Shown here piece after piece: positions 1 through 10,292 of a DNA stretch of 64,000 nt. Every line of letters starts with the position of its first letter. Position 1 is the stretch's first letter. The notes beneath the pieces were generated by a model. The model was not told the DNA's origin. It did no database searches and saw nothing but the letters and a program-made list of their open reading frames with translations. Made by a program: the position numbers and the translations under genes. The stretch spans positions 80,540,355-80,604,354 of the forward strand of contig CM035406.1 in assembly GCA_020310875.1 (NCBI GenBank), read 5' to 3'. Origin of the DNA: Ceratopteris richardii (Eukaryota > Streptophyta > Polypodiopsida > Polypodiales > Pteridaceae).

Positions 1-905
1 AAAAGGTTGTGCAAAATTAGGTAATTGTGAAACAAGTGCATGTGAAAACGCATGTTTGAGTTTTTCAAACAATTATTTGTTATGCTAAAACCCATGTAAA
101 TTTTATATTTTCTTTTCAATAAAGTAAGGGGAAATGCTAAATAAGAAAAAAAACTTTCTATATAAACTAGCCAACATAAGAAAAGAACATACATGATTGA
201 CTGATTGAGGTATATGTAGTTATACAATGACTTTAATATTCTTTGGATCTACATGCACTCCCTCACGGAAATAATATACCCTAAATATTCTAGTTTACTT
301 TGGAAAAAGTAACTCTTTTTAGGATTAACATAAAGTGTGTTTTGTCATAACAAACTGAAGACTATTTGTAGATGCTTCTTGTGCTCACTTTCATTATTAT
401 TGTAAACAAGTATATCATCAAAGAAAACTAGAATGAAAGCTTGATAATCTAGGAGAATGTTGCTCATCATACATGCAAATATAGCAAGCACATTTTTAAG
501 CCCAAAGGGAATTACCATAAACTAATAATGGGCAGTTTGAGTCCTAAAAGAAGTCTCGTAAATATCACTATGTGTCATATGTATCTGATGGTAACCCAAT
601 TTAAGATCAATCTTACTAAAGGTATAGGCTTCTTATTGTTTATCAATCAAGTCATCTATCGGAGGAATAGGGTATTTATTCTTAATTATGATAGTGTTTA
701 GGGCTTTGTAATCAATTGAAATCCTATAATGTTTATTCATTTTCTCCACTAAGAGAATATGTGCTGCAAATGGGGAATAACTAGGTCTGATAAGTCCTTT
801 TGAAGTAAATATTTAACTTGATTTTCTATTTCCTTTTGGTGAACAGGGCCATGCCTATAAGGTGCTTTATGAAGAGGAGAACTACCAAGAATGAGATCTA
901 TAATA
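1..905 (-). pseudogene. GyE: decayed Ty3/gypsy reverse transcriptase
   Basis: Reading the minus strand from about 905 to 1 gives a recognisable gypsy reverse transcriptase broken by stops and frameshifts. Visible blocks, in order, are a segment like RISIDYKALN (about 725-700), YPIPPIDDL (about 670-650), [13 protein letters not shown] (about 620-585), IPFGLKN (about 510) and the catalytic block VFFDDILVY (about 435-405), where the two Asp residues of the active site are kept. The thumb region (YLGYI) runs toward the window start, so RNase H and integrase would lie outside. The protease and Gag remnants at 920-1691 are in the expected order upstream. Ty3/gypsy assignment is firm; the clade is not resolved. 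It is non-functional. Confidence 0.85.
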
Positions 906-919
906 TGGTCAAAGGATCC

Positions 920-1369
920 TCAAGATGGTGGTATTTTAGAAGGATAATCAAGCATAAAAAAACCCTTATAAGCAGTCATAAAAGGTTTATGTGCATCAAA
1001 AAGGGTATAAGTATAATCATTTATGACATTTACAAAAATTATGCATGAATTGTAACCTTTCCAAAATGCACATTTTGCTTGATTATGACTAAGCAATGGA
1101 AATGGTTGGAAATCATGCCTTGCAGATAAAGAAATGAGTTGAACTCTAAATTCAAAAGTAAAGGTATGTGTATGATAGTCAATAGATGGGTTGTGATGAT
1201 GACGAAAAGGCATACCAAGTATAACATCATAAGATTGCACATGGGCAATTGAAAATGTTCGTACATCTACATATGAACCTATACAAATCTTAATGTCATG
1301 CACTTCTCTTGTTACATTATATTGAATTCCTTGAAGTGCAACCTTAACTTTATTCAAGGAAGGAAACAT
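920..1369 (-). pseudogene. GyE: retropepsin remnant
   Basis: This 149-codon stretch matches the C-terminal half of a gypsy aspartic protease. The block DVILGMPF (about 1222-1199) is the conserved hydrophobic-Leu-Gly motif near the end of retropepsins. The N-terminal catalytic Asp-Ser/Thr-Gly is not seen, so the domain is incomplete. It lies between the Gag zinc knuckle at about 1640 and the reverse transcriptase below 905, the usual gypsy order on the minus strand. Not functional. Confidence 0.65.
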
Positions 1370-1589
1370 CTTTAATTTGATTTCCTACATTAAAAAATGT
1401 GAAATAGAATAATGAAAAATACCATCGTCATGTAATATGTTAACAATTTATTATTAATAGTACCCTACATGAAATGTAAAGAATGAATAGAAATTTGGTT
1501 ACCCAAGGTATTAAATATCTTCCTAATGCTTCCTTTCTCCAAACAAAAGGTTCTCCTTCATTAAATACCTCCGTGTTGTGCATTTGGGC

Positions 1590-1691
1590 TGTAAAAGGTT
1601 TCATGTGAAGAGGTCGCAATCTGCACTTTGCTTTTGTCTGTCCAAACTTACCACAATTCCAATAGGTGATACGTGGCCGCTTGTTGAGCAT
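1590..1691 (-). pseudogene. GyE: Gag zinc-knuckle remnant
   Basis: The minus strand encodes YWNCGKFGQTKAKC, a CCHC nucleocapsid knuckle in which the first Cys has become Tyr and the His has become Gln. It lies only about 170 bp from the primer-binding site at 1862-1873, so most of gag has been deleted from this element. Confidence 0.6.
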
Positions 1692-1861
1692 CTACAATTG
1701 AAGTTTGAAAGGTAGGGGTTTGGTACGTTGGAGGCATGAGAGCTAAGGTATAGAACTTTGAGGACATAGATAGAGATAGAGACTGAAATTGTTTGCCAAA
1801 TAGACAACGATGAAACACAAAAATGAACATCATTAGAATGCCTTTGAAGTGATGCAGAAAA

Positions 1862-1873
1862 GCTTTGATACCA
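1862..1873 (-). promoter_or_regulatory. GyE primer-binding site (tRNA-Met type)
   Basis: The minus strand reads TGGTATCAAAGC, one base from the plant initiator tRNA-Met site TGGTATCAGAGC. It marks the inner boundary of the 5' LTR, which lies at higher coordinates. Confidence 0.7.
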
Positions 1874-2150
1874 CTATTACAAGATCTTATGTACACATGT
1901 ACACAGAGAGTACACAATCTGAAAACACACAAAAAAGATAGATACATGAGACAATACGTAATATTCGGTGCAATCTTCTTGCACGCACTCTATTCAATGA
2001 GTCTACATAGTACATGTATTTATAAGTTTTTCATTAAGTAAAAAATAGAGATTACAATGAGGGTGGCTGAAAGATTATGATGACGTACATAGAGAGAAGA
2101 GTCTCATTTACCTCTCAACCATATGCCTCTATATATAGCTACTCTAATCA
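1874..2150 (-). repeat. GyE 5' LTR (outer boundary not resolved)
   Basis: Sequence just outside the GyE primer site. On the minus strand a TATA box (TTATAAATA, about 2018-2026) lies some 150 bp upstream of the primer site, as expected for an LTR promoter. I could not find a second copy in the window, so the outer end is a guess; the SINE-like block next to it may lie inside or outside the LTR. Confidence 0.45.
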
Positions 2151-2154
2151 ATGA

Positions 2155-2395
2155 GACCACTCTTTTAGAAAAGTAGTATGAGTTGAGAACCATACTTTTC
2201 TGAATCGATCCACACCACTCTTTTGTGGATTGATTCTCCACCACCCTTTATCTGGAAAGGTTCCAGTTAGAAAGAATAGTCCACAAACACTTTGGCTCAT
2301 GGAGCTCTTAAGCAAAACCTTGCTACTTGTAGGTTTTGAACTCAAGACCTCCGTCTTGCCCCCCTTAAGACTTATCCACTAAACTAGGTGGATTC
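2155..2395 (-). repeat. possible tRNA-derived SINE
   Basis: On the minus strand, starting near 2393, the sequence has a tRNA-like pol III promoter. The A-box-like block is TAGTTTAGTGG (about 2384-2374). About 36 nt later comes a B-box-like block, GTTCAAAAC, fitting GWTCRANNC (about 2342-2334). The spacing fits a tRNA-related SINE head. No clear 3' tail or target duplication was found, so the end is approximate. Confidence 0.4.
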
Positions 2396-2980
2396 CTTGT
2401 CTTCGAGAGGATATGCCTTTGAAGAACTCTAGTAGTGGAATCTATTCTTTTTTCCCTGTCCCTTTGAAGAGATTCTATTGAATCTAAATGCTCTACTCGT
2501 CCAAAATCGAGAACATGTACATAAGTTCTCCATGTTTTTTAGTCAAAATAGTGGAGAACAAAACTCCCGTGTGAAAGAAAATTGTAGAGTAAATGAATTC
2601 CTTTTAAAATACAGACTAAGGGATGTTTTCTCAGCACATCTTCTATGAAAGCATACTTTATTCTTCTCCTATGAAGAAATTATGTTTTTCTTCCTCTTTC
2701 AAAGAATAGGAGCTAAAATGAGACCTATGAGTTAAAGTGAGATCTCTACTTCATCTGTGAAATCCTCAATCTCTGAGCTTATTCACACTTTCTCCATTCC
2801 TTAAAAGTGATATTTATGATTTGCTCCTCTCTTCCATAGACTAATGCATAATCCCTCATTAGATACATTCCTATGAGGTGGAGAACAAATCTCCCATAAA
2901 GAATGAAGGTTTATGTGGTGAAGAATAGAGAAAATAAATTCCTTCTTAGGATCAAAGCCCTTTACTAAAATGGTCAGCTA
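2396..2980. other. unassigned intergenic or decayed repeat DNA
   Basis: No gene or element domain was recognised. Two stretches look like diverged copies of one another: about 2551-2616 and 2877-2960, both starting GTGGAGAACAAA and running to AAATTCCTT or GAATTCCTT. This suggests an old internal duplication or two remnants of one repeat. Confidence 0.4.
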
Positions 2981-3622
2981 TCACTCTAGCACAATGGCAA
3001 GTACCAACGTGAGGAGATCCACCTCATAAATGTCAATCCATAGAGACATGAGGACTATTATGATAACTATGAGCAAGTGAAGGCACGTGTGCATGAGCGA
3101 GAAGCACACAAGCATGCACACACACACACACACAAGGTAGAACAATGGAGTGCTTTCTATTACTCAAGAAATCTCTTACAATAGCTCAAAAATCTAACAA
3201 GCCAACCTAAAAAATGAGCTCTCTATCTCTTTTTACAGTTTTTTACTAGGTTTTGGCCCTATCTAGACCTAGTGTCTGGCCTAGTTAAAAATTAGGTTCC
3301 AAGGCTTATTTGAGGGCTCAAACAGAGTCTAAAAATTATGAAAATTGGTATATAGATACTTCTAATACTCCTCAAGCTCAAGAACTCCTTAGATTGAAAA
3401 AAGTGGAGTCCAATATACCAAAAATGGTATTTACAAGGTTCATGTAGTGATGAAAATCACTATTGAAAAGGATTTATTTTATGAAAATTTGGATAGGCCT
3501 AGTTGCCATATCTTCTTTGATTGCTCTACCTACTTGTTCCTGCTTGGATGTCCCTCTACTTTGACTATTTGCATATGCTCCCTTGTCTTGTCACACCCTA
3601 ACTTCCTTGGCTGCTGCCAACA
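2981..3622 (-). repeat. LTR-F: 3' LTR of the Asp-primer gypsy family
   Basis: This block is clearly similar along most of its length to the LTR at 37801-38433. Its left end also matches the partial LTR at 63863-63965 (CACTCTAGCACAATGG shared). On the minus strand it starts TGTTGGCAGCAG, and a purine tract GAGAGAGGGGG (3623-3633) lies directly upstream, so this is a 3' LTR. No primer site follows at the low-coordinate side. It contains a CA microsatellite at about 3119-3133, also present as a CA-rich stretch in the 37801 copy. The TATA box of the 37801 copy (TATAAAAAG) reads TGTAAAAAG here. Its element body has been lost or displaced by CoP. Confidence 0.75.
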
Positions 3623-3829
3623 CCCCCTCTCTCTCGCGTCTATCATCCTTGACAAACTCTTGAAAATTTGGATAGGCCTAGTTGCCATATCTTCTTTGAT
3701 TGCTTTGCCTACTTGTTCCTACTTGGTTGTCCCTCTACTTTGACTCTTTGCATTTGCTCCCTTGTCTTGTCATGCCCTGACTTCCTTGGCTGCTCCCAAC
3801 AACCTCCCTCTCTCGCGTCTCGTTTTTTA
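3483..3829. repeat. 179-bp direct duplication of the LTR-F edge
   Basis: Bases 3483-3661 are repeated at 3662-3829 with scattered mismatches. Both copies begin GAAAATTTGGATAGG and end in the CTCTCTCGCGTC tract. The unit spans the LTR start and polypurine tract, so it is a duplication across the 3' LTR boundary rather than a second LTR. Confidence 0.85.
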
Positions 3830-4909
3830 TGTAATATTCAACGACATCGGTGGCGAGTTGATTGTTGGTGCAAATGGATCCAAAACTACATACTTGGACA
3901 TTTGGATATTCACTTCTATGAACTCACATAAAGTCACATATGATCACCCACTTGTAAAAGCATGAACCTTTATAAAAGTGCACATGTAAAAAGAGCACTT
4001 GCAATCACGAGTTTTTAGGAGACCTCATTACATGTTTTTTGGTAAGTTAGGTAAAAATTGAAATCCTAAACTCTAGGAACATTTTTGGTCAGAGTTTGAA
4101 TTTCAAAATGGCTCCAACTTTAGCTCTAAAAGTAGACTTCATAAGTCATGTAAATGGAACCCGATTTGGAGAGGCATTCAGAGGGATTTCAAGTGGATAT
4201 TGAGCTCACACTATAGCTCTACCATTTCCCTCATATTGTGCAATCATTCATTGCCAATATCATTGTACTTCATGTGCATTAATACATACACTTTGATTAT
4301 GTTTCATTTTCTATTCTTTGTCATGTATCACTCAGAAGAGTGAACTTCTCTGATCCATTCCTCAGTGTGTACTTGATCATTTTTAGTGATTTAAGTTGTT
4401 ATAGATTTGGTAAATAGTCTATTTATATGCTACAAATTTTCACGTTAATTTCCTCTGCAATTCTCGAGTTATGTGCAAAACATTACCCTCTAGTCTGCAC
4501 ACTATCAACTCCCAAAAATATCGGGATAGACATCTGATTTGCTAAGCATCATTCTCTGAGCATAGTTGATCATTTCAAGTGAAATAACTTGTAAAAGTAG
4601 CTATCATAGTCAATTAGATATTCCCAAAAGGATTTTGTCCAATTGTTACCAAGAAAGGAGTATTGTTCATTTTCTTGAGCAGGTGTGGTGACCAAAATAA
4701 CAAGTTTTGGTTCATAGTGAAAAGTCCAAGGTATCTGTCTTGATCCAATGATTTGAAGATCATCTTCCAAAGTAATTGGGTGATCATTTGTGCTTCTTGG
4801 AAAGCTCAAGAGGTCTTCTTTGCACTCCTCAACTCAGTTTTGGTTGATGAGAAGTAGGAATTTGCAGCACTATCTCATCTGTGGAAGGTGTCCACCATCT
4901 CCTCCAACA
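3830..4909 (+). repeat. CoP 5' LTR
   Basis: Runs from TGTAATATTC to CTCCAACA, one base before the primer site. A TATA box (TATAAAAG, 3971-3978) is present. It aligns, with heavy divergence, to the inverted LTR of CoQ (10293-11344): for example GACCAAAATA-CAAGTTTT and TATCTG-TTGATC-AAT are shared in the same order. Both are about 1.05-1.08 kb and begin TGTAA. The start is inferred from length and the TG. Confidence 0.65.
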
Positions 4910-4910
4910 G

Positions 4911-4922
4911 TGGTATCAGAGC
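4911..4922 (+). promoter_or_regulatory. CoP primer-binding site (tRNA-Met)
   Basis: Exact TGGTATCAGAGC, complementary to the 3' end of plant initiator tRNA-Met. It separates the LTR end (CCAACA) from the leader; Gag starts 14 bases later. Confidence 0.9.
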
Positions 4923-4936
4923 AACATCAAGGTAAA

Positions 4937-5447
4937 ATGGGAGATGGATTTCCATCATTCATTGTTAAATTGGACAAGGCCAATTATCTAGCTTGGTCCC
5001 TAAGGATGAAGACTTACCTCCAAGGAAGAAGCTTGTATGGATACATATCTGGAAATGAAGAAATGCCAACCTTTAGAAGTAAAAACCAACCTACAAGAGA
5101 GGAGCAAGAGAGACTGGCTGCATGGTGTGGAAAGGATGCTCTAGCCAAGTCCTAGATACTTAATTCAATATCTGATTTTTTGTTACCTCATATAAGGAAT
5201 TGTAAGACTTCCTAAGAGACTTGGGAAGTACTATCTTCATACTTCTTATCAAATAAAAGGGCCTGAAAGAACGAGATTTGGATGGAGTTCACAACCTTGA
5301 AGAAGCATCAAAGCAAAGTGTAGCTAACTATGTGACCAAGAAGATGCAAGTACCTCTCAAGTGAATTTTAGAGGTAGAGGAAGAGGTACTAGAGGAAGGG
5401 GAAGATGAGCAAAGCAAGGTAGGGGGAGACCATACAATTCTTCACCT
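4937..5447 (+). pseudogene. CoP: copia Gag, N-terminal part
   Basis: Starts with ATG at 4937 (MGDGFPSFIVKLDKANY) and is open for 72 codons to a stop at 5153. The matching start in CoQ (MGEGFPSFIDKLDRNNY) supports this ATG. After 5155 the homology to CoQ Gag continues with stops and frameshifts, and the middle of Gag is deleted: the segment before YVTK is joined to an Arg-Gly-rich tract near 5370-5410. The intact CoQ copy shows that about 80 residues are missing here. Confidence 0.8.
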
Positions 5448-6275
5448 TGCAACATTTGTGGTTTGACCAATCATACCATAGATGAATGCTTTAGAAACAC
5501 AAAGAATAAGAGAGGAAGAGGTTTCCACAGAGGAGGCTATGGACAATCAAGAGGCATGTTCAATAATGGAGGACCCAACTACCATCACAATTACAACCAA
5601 GGCTACAACAACAACTATCAAGGAGGCTTCAGAGGAAGAAGAGACAACAAGAACTATACAGATGATCAAGAGGATTCCCTATTACTCATGAATATGACAA
5701 CCAAGCAAGGTAAAGATGATGAGTACCTATTCTATATTGATTGGAGTTGCTCCAATTGTGTAGCAAGCAATGTAGCATTATTGTCTGACCTTGAAGAACC
5801 CAAAGGAAATCATGAAGTTCAGATAGGTGATGTCATTAGGCACTTAGTAAAGAAGATTGGAAATGTTAAAGCATCTGATGGTAACATGAATCTTCTAAGC
5901 TGGGTATTGAATGTGCCAACAATAACCAAGAATCTAATAAGTGTTGGAAAGATTGTTGAGAAGGGTTTACATGTTAGATTCACAAGGCATGGAACATATG
6001 TGGAGGAACCTCAACAAGGCTTCAAGAGGATTGCAAATACCTTTGAAGTTGAAGATACAAGAAATATTTCTCTCTTCAATTACAAGGACCAAACCTTATC
6101 TGAATTGGAGATATGGCATAAGAGACAAGGTCATATAGATGAAAGGACATTGAAGCAAATATGCAAGGATCAGAGTGTGCTTGGCATCCCAAATGTGTCC
6201 AAGAAACATATGATTTACAAATGTGGAGCATGCCAATTTGGCAAGTCACATATGCAACCATTCAACAAAAGATGA
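5448..6275 (+). pseudogene. CoP: Gag zinc knuckle, protease, pre-integrase
   Basis: Open for about 275 codons in one frame. A canonical CCHC knuckle CNICGLTNHTIDEC lies at 5448-5489, followed by an Asn/Gly-rich tract. The protease region is recognisable (FYIDWSCSNCVASN) but the catalytic Asp-Ser-Gly is damaged: the segment reads DWSCSN where CoQ has DSRCSN. The pre-integrase zinc module is seen as WHKRQGHI followed by CGACQFGK (about 6112-6249). It ends at TGA just before the integrase core. Confidence 0.8.
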
Positions 6276-6800
6276 TACATGTATGAAGACTACTTAGAGC
6301 TTGTACACACAGATGTGTGGGGTCCTAGCAAAGAGCCATCAATTTCAGGATCAAGGTATTATGTTTCATTCATAGATGACTATATTAGGTGGACAATACT
6401 TTATTTTATGAAGCATGAAGATGAAGTCTTCACTTGTTTCAAGAAGTATTTGGCATTGGTTGAGAATCAAACAGGTAAAAGTTTGAAGAGGCTTAGATCT
6501 GATGGAGGTGGTGAGTATTTCTCACATGAGTTTGAATCCTTACAGGAGAGAGGCATAAAGAGAGAGACTACAACAAGTTACACTCCTAAACATAATGGAG
6601 TGGTAGAAAGAAGAAATAGATTAATAGTTTGAGGATGCAAGATCAATGTTGAATGAGAAAAAACTCCATAATTATCTATGGGTAGAGGCTGTCTCCACAG
6701 CCACTTACCTAATCAATAGGCTTCCATCCAAGTCTCTGGATATGATGAAACCTTGAGGCATGGAATGGAAGGAGACCTTCTTTAGACCATTTTAAGATCT
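6276..6800 (+). pseudogene. CoP: copia integrase core
   Basis: The open stretch 6279-6632 is the catalytic core of a retroviral-type integrase, which inserts the cDNA into the host genome. All three acidic residues are visible: Asp in HTDVWG, Asp in RSDGGGEY and Glu in GVVERRNR. A TGA at 6630 and frameshifts to 6800 break the C-terminal half (remnants of the LIWAEAV- and YLINR-type blocks). It lies before the reverse transcriptase, the defining order of copia. Confidence 0.85.
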
Positions 6801-7604
6801 TTGGGTGCATTGCTTATGCACACATACCCTCACAAATTAGGGGAAATCTTGATCCAAAAGCTGAAAGATGCATATTTGTTGGCTACGATCAGAATAAAAA
6901 AGGATATAGGTTATATAATTCCCACTGACAAAGGATTTACAGTTAGTAGGAATGTGGAATTTGATGAAAATAACTCTTCGTTTGAGGATGGTTGCAGGAA
7001 AATCAAGCTACCCTATGATTTGGAGAATGGTTTTCCAAATCTGACCAAAGTAGAACCACATACATTGGAGGATGTCAACTCAGAAGATGAAGAACAAATT
7101 AATTTTGAAGAATTCAAAGCTTGGAAGTCCAAGGGCAAAGTAAAGTTAAAAAAATTGGAAGACATTCCAGAGTCATTCAATCAAGCACTTAGAAGATCTC
7201 AAAGGGAAATCAAGAAACCTTTAAGGTATGGATATGACACATCACTAGTCACCAAGCATTCTATATACATAGCTAAAGACTCTATGTCAGATGAACCATC
7301 TTCATTTGAGGAAGTCAACAATGAAGAAGAGTGGAAAGAAGCTATGCGGGAGGACTTTGAAGCACTAAAAGAGAATATCATTTGGGATTTGGTTGCAAAT
7401 AAACCATTCATGAACGTAATAGGATCCATGTGGATTTACAAAGTGAAAAAGAATTCAGATGGCACAATAAACACGTATAAAGCAAGGCTAGTAGCAAAGG
7501 AGTTTGCTCATACCCATGGAGTGGATTATGAGGAGACCTTCTCACCTATAGCCAAAATGCCAACTATCAGAGTTTTAGTAAGTATTGCTGCTTCAAAGAA
7601 TTAG
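6801..7604 (+). pseudogene. CoP: integrase tail and start of reverse transcriptase
   Basis: A 267-codon open stretch. The first half is the acidic, low-complexity linker usual between copia integrase and reverse transcriptase. From about 7330 the reverse transcriptase begins: EEWKEAMREDFEAL, then WIYKVKKNSDGTINTYKARLVAKEF and DYEETFSPIAKM, all classic copia blocks. It stops at a TAG (7602-7604); the same frame continues beyond it with [13 protein letters not shown], so the stop is a point mutation. Confidence 0.85.
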
Positions 7605-8784
7605 AACTTGTACCAATTAGATGTTAAAAATGCATTCCTTAATAGATGGATCCGTGGAGAGGTCTACATGGCTCAACCACCACGATATGAAGACAAAGAC
7701 AATCGTGATTATGTATGTAAATTAAGGAAGGCACTGTATGGGTTTAAAGCAAGCTCCTAGAGCTTGGAACCATAGGCTATTCACATACTTGCAAGACAAA
7801 GTTTTTTTGCAAGCAAGGCAGATTTTTCATTGTTCATTAAGTAGACTAATTCAGAGGTTATTTATCTATGTGTTTATGTGGATGACATTATCATTATAGG
7901 AAATGATGCCAATGGCATCAAGAAGATTAAAACTTATGGAGTTCAAGATTAATGATCTTGGGTTGCTTACATATTTTCTTGGTTTAGAGATTGTTTGTAT
8001 AGATTTTGGTGTTTTCATTACTCATAGAAAGTACATCCATGATTTACTAGTCAAGTTCAAAATGGAAAATTCAAAAATTGCAAGCACACCCATGGAATTA
8101 AATCACAAACTCAGTACTCATGAAAGAGAGTTACTTGAAGACATTACAAGTTATCAAAGTCCTGTTGGAAGTCTCAATTATGCAATGCTAACAAGAGTAG
8201 ATATATTCTATGGGGTGAGTACATTGAGTCAATTCATGCATACACCAAGAAAACCTCACATAGCTGCCAAAAGAATCTTAAAGTACTTGAAGGGTACCAT
8301 AAATGTAGGGCTATTTTATCCATTTACATATGACTTGGATATCAAGTTATACTCTGGTGTAGATTGGGCTGGCTCAAAAGATGATAGGAGGAGCACCTTT
8401 AGCTACTTATCTTTTACAGGGTCCAAGTTAATTTCATGGTCATCAAAGAAACAACCAACACTGTGGCATTATCATCAACTAAAGTAGAATATAGGGGCCT
8501 AACAAATGCAACACAATAGGCAATGTGGTTAAAGCTACTCTACTCAGACTTGGGGCTACATCCATACACTCTAATGATCTTTGGATATAATACTATCTCA
8601 CTACATTCGGCTGCTTATCGTGTATATCATGCAAGGACTAAGCACATTGAAGTGCATTATCATTATGTGAGAGAGAAGCTACTTAGAAAGGACATACAAT
8701 TATCCTATGTATCAAGAAACTTGCAATGTGCAGATATTCTAACTAAATCTTTGGATTCATTAGCATATATATGAAGCTCAATGA
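7605..8784 (+). pseudogene. CoP: reverse transcriptase and RNase H
   Basis: Continues the copia reverse transcriptase through [16 protein letters not shown] and the active site YVDDIIII (about 7873-7896). After a frameshift near 7900 it goes on as MEFKINDLGLLTYFLGLEI and STPMELNHKL, then RNase H (SGVDWAGSKDDRRSTFSY and HIEVHYHYVREKL). The final block ADILTKSL (about 8732-8755) is the usual C-terminus of copia pol. Internal stops at 8485 and near 8518 inactivate it. The sequence ends at the inverted junction at about 8784. Confidence 0.85.
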
Positions 8785-9573
8785 TCTTTTATGCCAAATC
8801 TCAAGCTGTGACAATGTTTGATCCTTGTAATTATAAAGTGCAATATTCCTTGTATCTTCAAGTTCAAATGTAAATAATCTACCTACTTTTTCTCCCTTGG
8901 CGATTCTCTTGTATCCATGTTGAGGGTCCTCCAAAAAAGCTTCATATTTGTTGAACCTAACGTGCAAACCTTTTTCCACTATCTGTCCAATAGTCATCAA
9001 ATTCTTGGTGATTGTAGGTACGTATAGGACCCTGCTCAATAGATTTCTATTCCCATAAGAAGTTTTGACATTTCCTACCTTGACTACTGAATGCTTGGTG
9101 TCATCACCTGTCTGCACTTGGTGCTTTCCCTTGGGTTCCTCAAGGTCAGAGAGAAGAGATACATTGCCTGCTACATGGTTTGAACATCTTGAGTCAATAT
9201 AGAAGAGGTGCTCATCATTCATACCTTGTTTTGAAGTCATGTTCATAACGAGAAGAGAATCCTCTTGATCCTCTATATAATTGTTGAAGTCCTTCCTTGA
9301 TTTGTATCCTCCTTGATAATTGTTGTTGTAGCCATGGTTGTATGTTTGATTATGGTTGAATATGTGAGTAGCCACCTCATTGATATCCTCTTCCTCTCTG
9401 TTTCTTGAAGTTACTATAGCACTCATCTCTAGTGTGATTAGAAAATCCACATATGTTGCATGGGGAAGAGTTGAAAGGTCTCCCCTAGCCTTGCTTACCT
9501 CCTCTGCCCCTTCCTCTTGAGTTCCTACCTCTCCGTGCATAGTTAGCTTGGGAAGTAGTACCTTCATCTTCAA
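8785..9573 (-). pseudogene. CoQ: Gag tail, protease and pre-integrase fragment
   Basis: Overlaps the end of the CoQ Gag frame and continues it in another frame after a small indel near 9500. It contains the region of the Gag zinc knuckle, an Asn-rich tract, the protease segment FYIDSRCSNHVAGN (catalytic Asp present, Gly replaced by Arg), and the pre-integrase sequence up to LEIWHKR. The codons beyond that belong to the inverted end of CoP. Parallel to CoP 5660-6125. Confidence 0.8.
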
Positions 9574-10267
9574 CCTTTTTGCTTTTCCCTTTCTCTTTAG
9601 ACTTTCCTTTGTCTGTGTGTAGGGCAGAAGAGTTATTACCTCTTAATGGTTCTCCATTTTTGTTGAGTTTGTCTTCATGTGTAAAGAGTTGCCCCATGAA
9701 TGTGGTAAGATCTGGAATCTGCATGTCCATGTATAAGTCCATGGCAGTTGTGAAGGCTTCCCACTGGACATCTGCCTTGATGCCATTGATTACTTGTCTC
9801 ACTATTTGGTCCTCTTCAATCTCTTCTCCTATGCTTGCCAATTGGTCAACCACATCTTTGACTTTGGTCACATACTCTGAAACACTTTGCTTGGGTTGCT
9901 TCCTTTGAGTGGTAAACTCAATCCATAGTTGATTTTTTGTAGCTGTTGTGTTGGAAGAAAAATATGAAGACGATGTATCCCAAGTTTTTCGAGATGTTTT
10001 ACAATTCCTAATGTGTGGAAGAAGGAAGTTAGAGATAGAGTTAAGTAAATATGACCTTAATAATGCATCTTTGGCACACCATGAGTTGAGTCTTTCAAGC
10101 TCCTCTCTTGTAGGTTGTCCTTTGCTTCTGAAAATGGGCATCTCCTCATCTCTTACTATGTATCCATAGAGAATCCTTCCTTGTAAGTATGTCTTCATCC
10201 TCAAGGACCATGATGGGTAGTTGTTCCTATCCAATTTATCAATAAAAGAAGGGAAACCTTCTCCCAT
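9485..10267 (-). CDS. CoQ: copia Gag (nearly intact)
   Basis: A 260-codon open frame from ATG at 10267. It begins MGEGFPSFIDKLDRNNY and carries the copia Gag helical domain (SWSLRMKTYLQG; TRKTWDTSSSYF; SEYVTKVKDVVDQLASIG; EEDQIVRQVINGI). It then has a Lys-rich linker and an Arg-Gly-rich tail (RRGRNSRGRGRGGKQ). Gag packages the element RNA into particles. It stops just before the zinc knuckle because of an indel. It shows what the deleted centre of CoP Gag looked like. Confidence 0.8.
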   Translation of the reverse strand: MGEGFPSFIDKLDRNNYPSWSLRMKTYLQGRILYGYIVRDEEMPIFRSKGQPTREELERLNSWCAKDALLRSYLLNSISNFLLPHIRNCKTSRKTWDTSSSYFSSNTTATKNQLWIEFTTQRKQPKQSVSEYVTKVKDVVDQLASIGEEIEEDQIVRQVINGIKADVQWEAFTTAMDLYMDMQIPDLTTFMGQLFTHEDKLNKNGEPLRGNNSSALHTDKGKSKEKGKSKKVEDEGTTSQANYARRGRNSRGRGRGGKQG

Positions 10268-10280
10268 TTTACCTCAAATT

Positions 10281-10292
10281 GCTCTGATACCA
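10281..10292 (-). promoter_or_regulatory. CoQ primer-binding site (tRNA-Met)
   Basis: Minus strand reads TGGTATCAGAGC exactly, directly inside the LTR end. Gag ATG lies 13 bases downstream. Confidence 0.9.

Larger units (their letters stand above)
3830..8784 (+). mobile_element. CoP: Ty1/copia element lacking its 3' LTR
   Basis: Plus-strand copia element with a 5' LTR (3830-4909), a tRNA-Met primer site (4911-4922) and the domain order gag, protease, integrase, reverse transcriptase, RNase H characteristic of Ty1/copia. The coding region is broken by several stops and small deletions. It ends at about 8784, just after the RNase H tail, where it is joined directly to the inverted, truncated relative CoQ. 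No 3' LTR or polypurine tract is present. Confidence 0.85.

Noticed and set aside
818..1048. Small plus-strand ORF at 818-1048
   Set aside because: It overlaps the GyE reverse transcriptase and protease remnants on the other strand and shows no features of its own.
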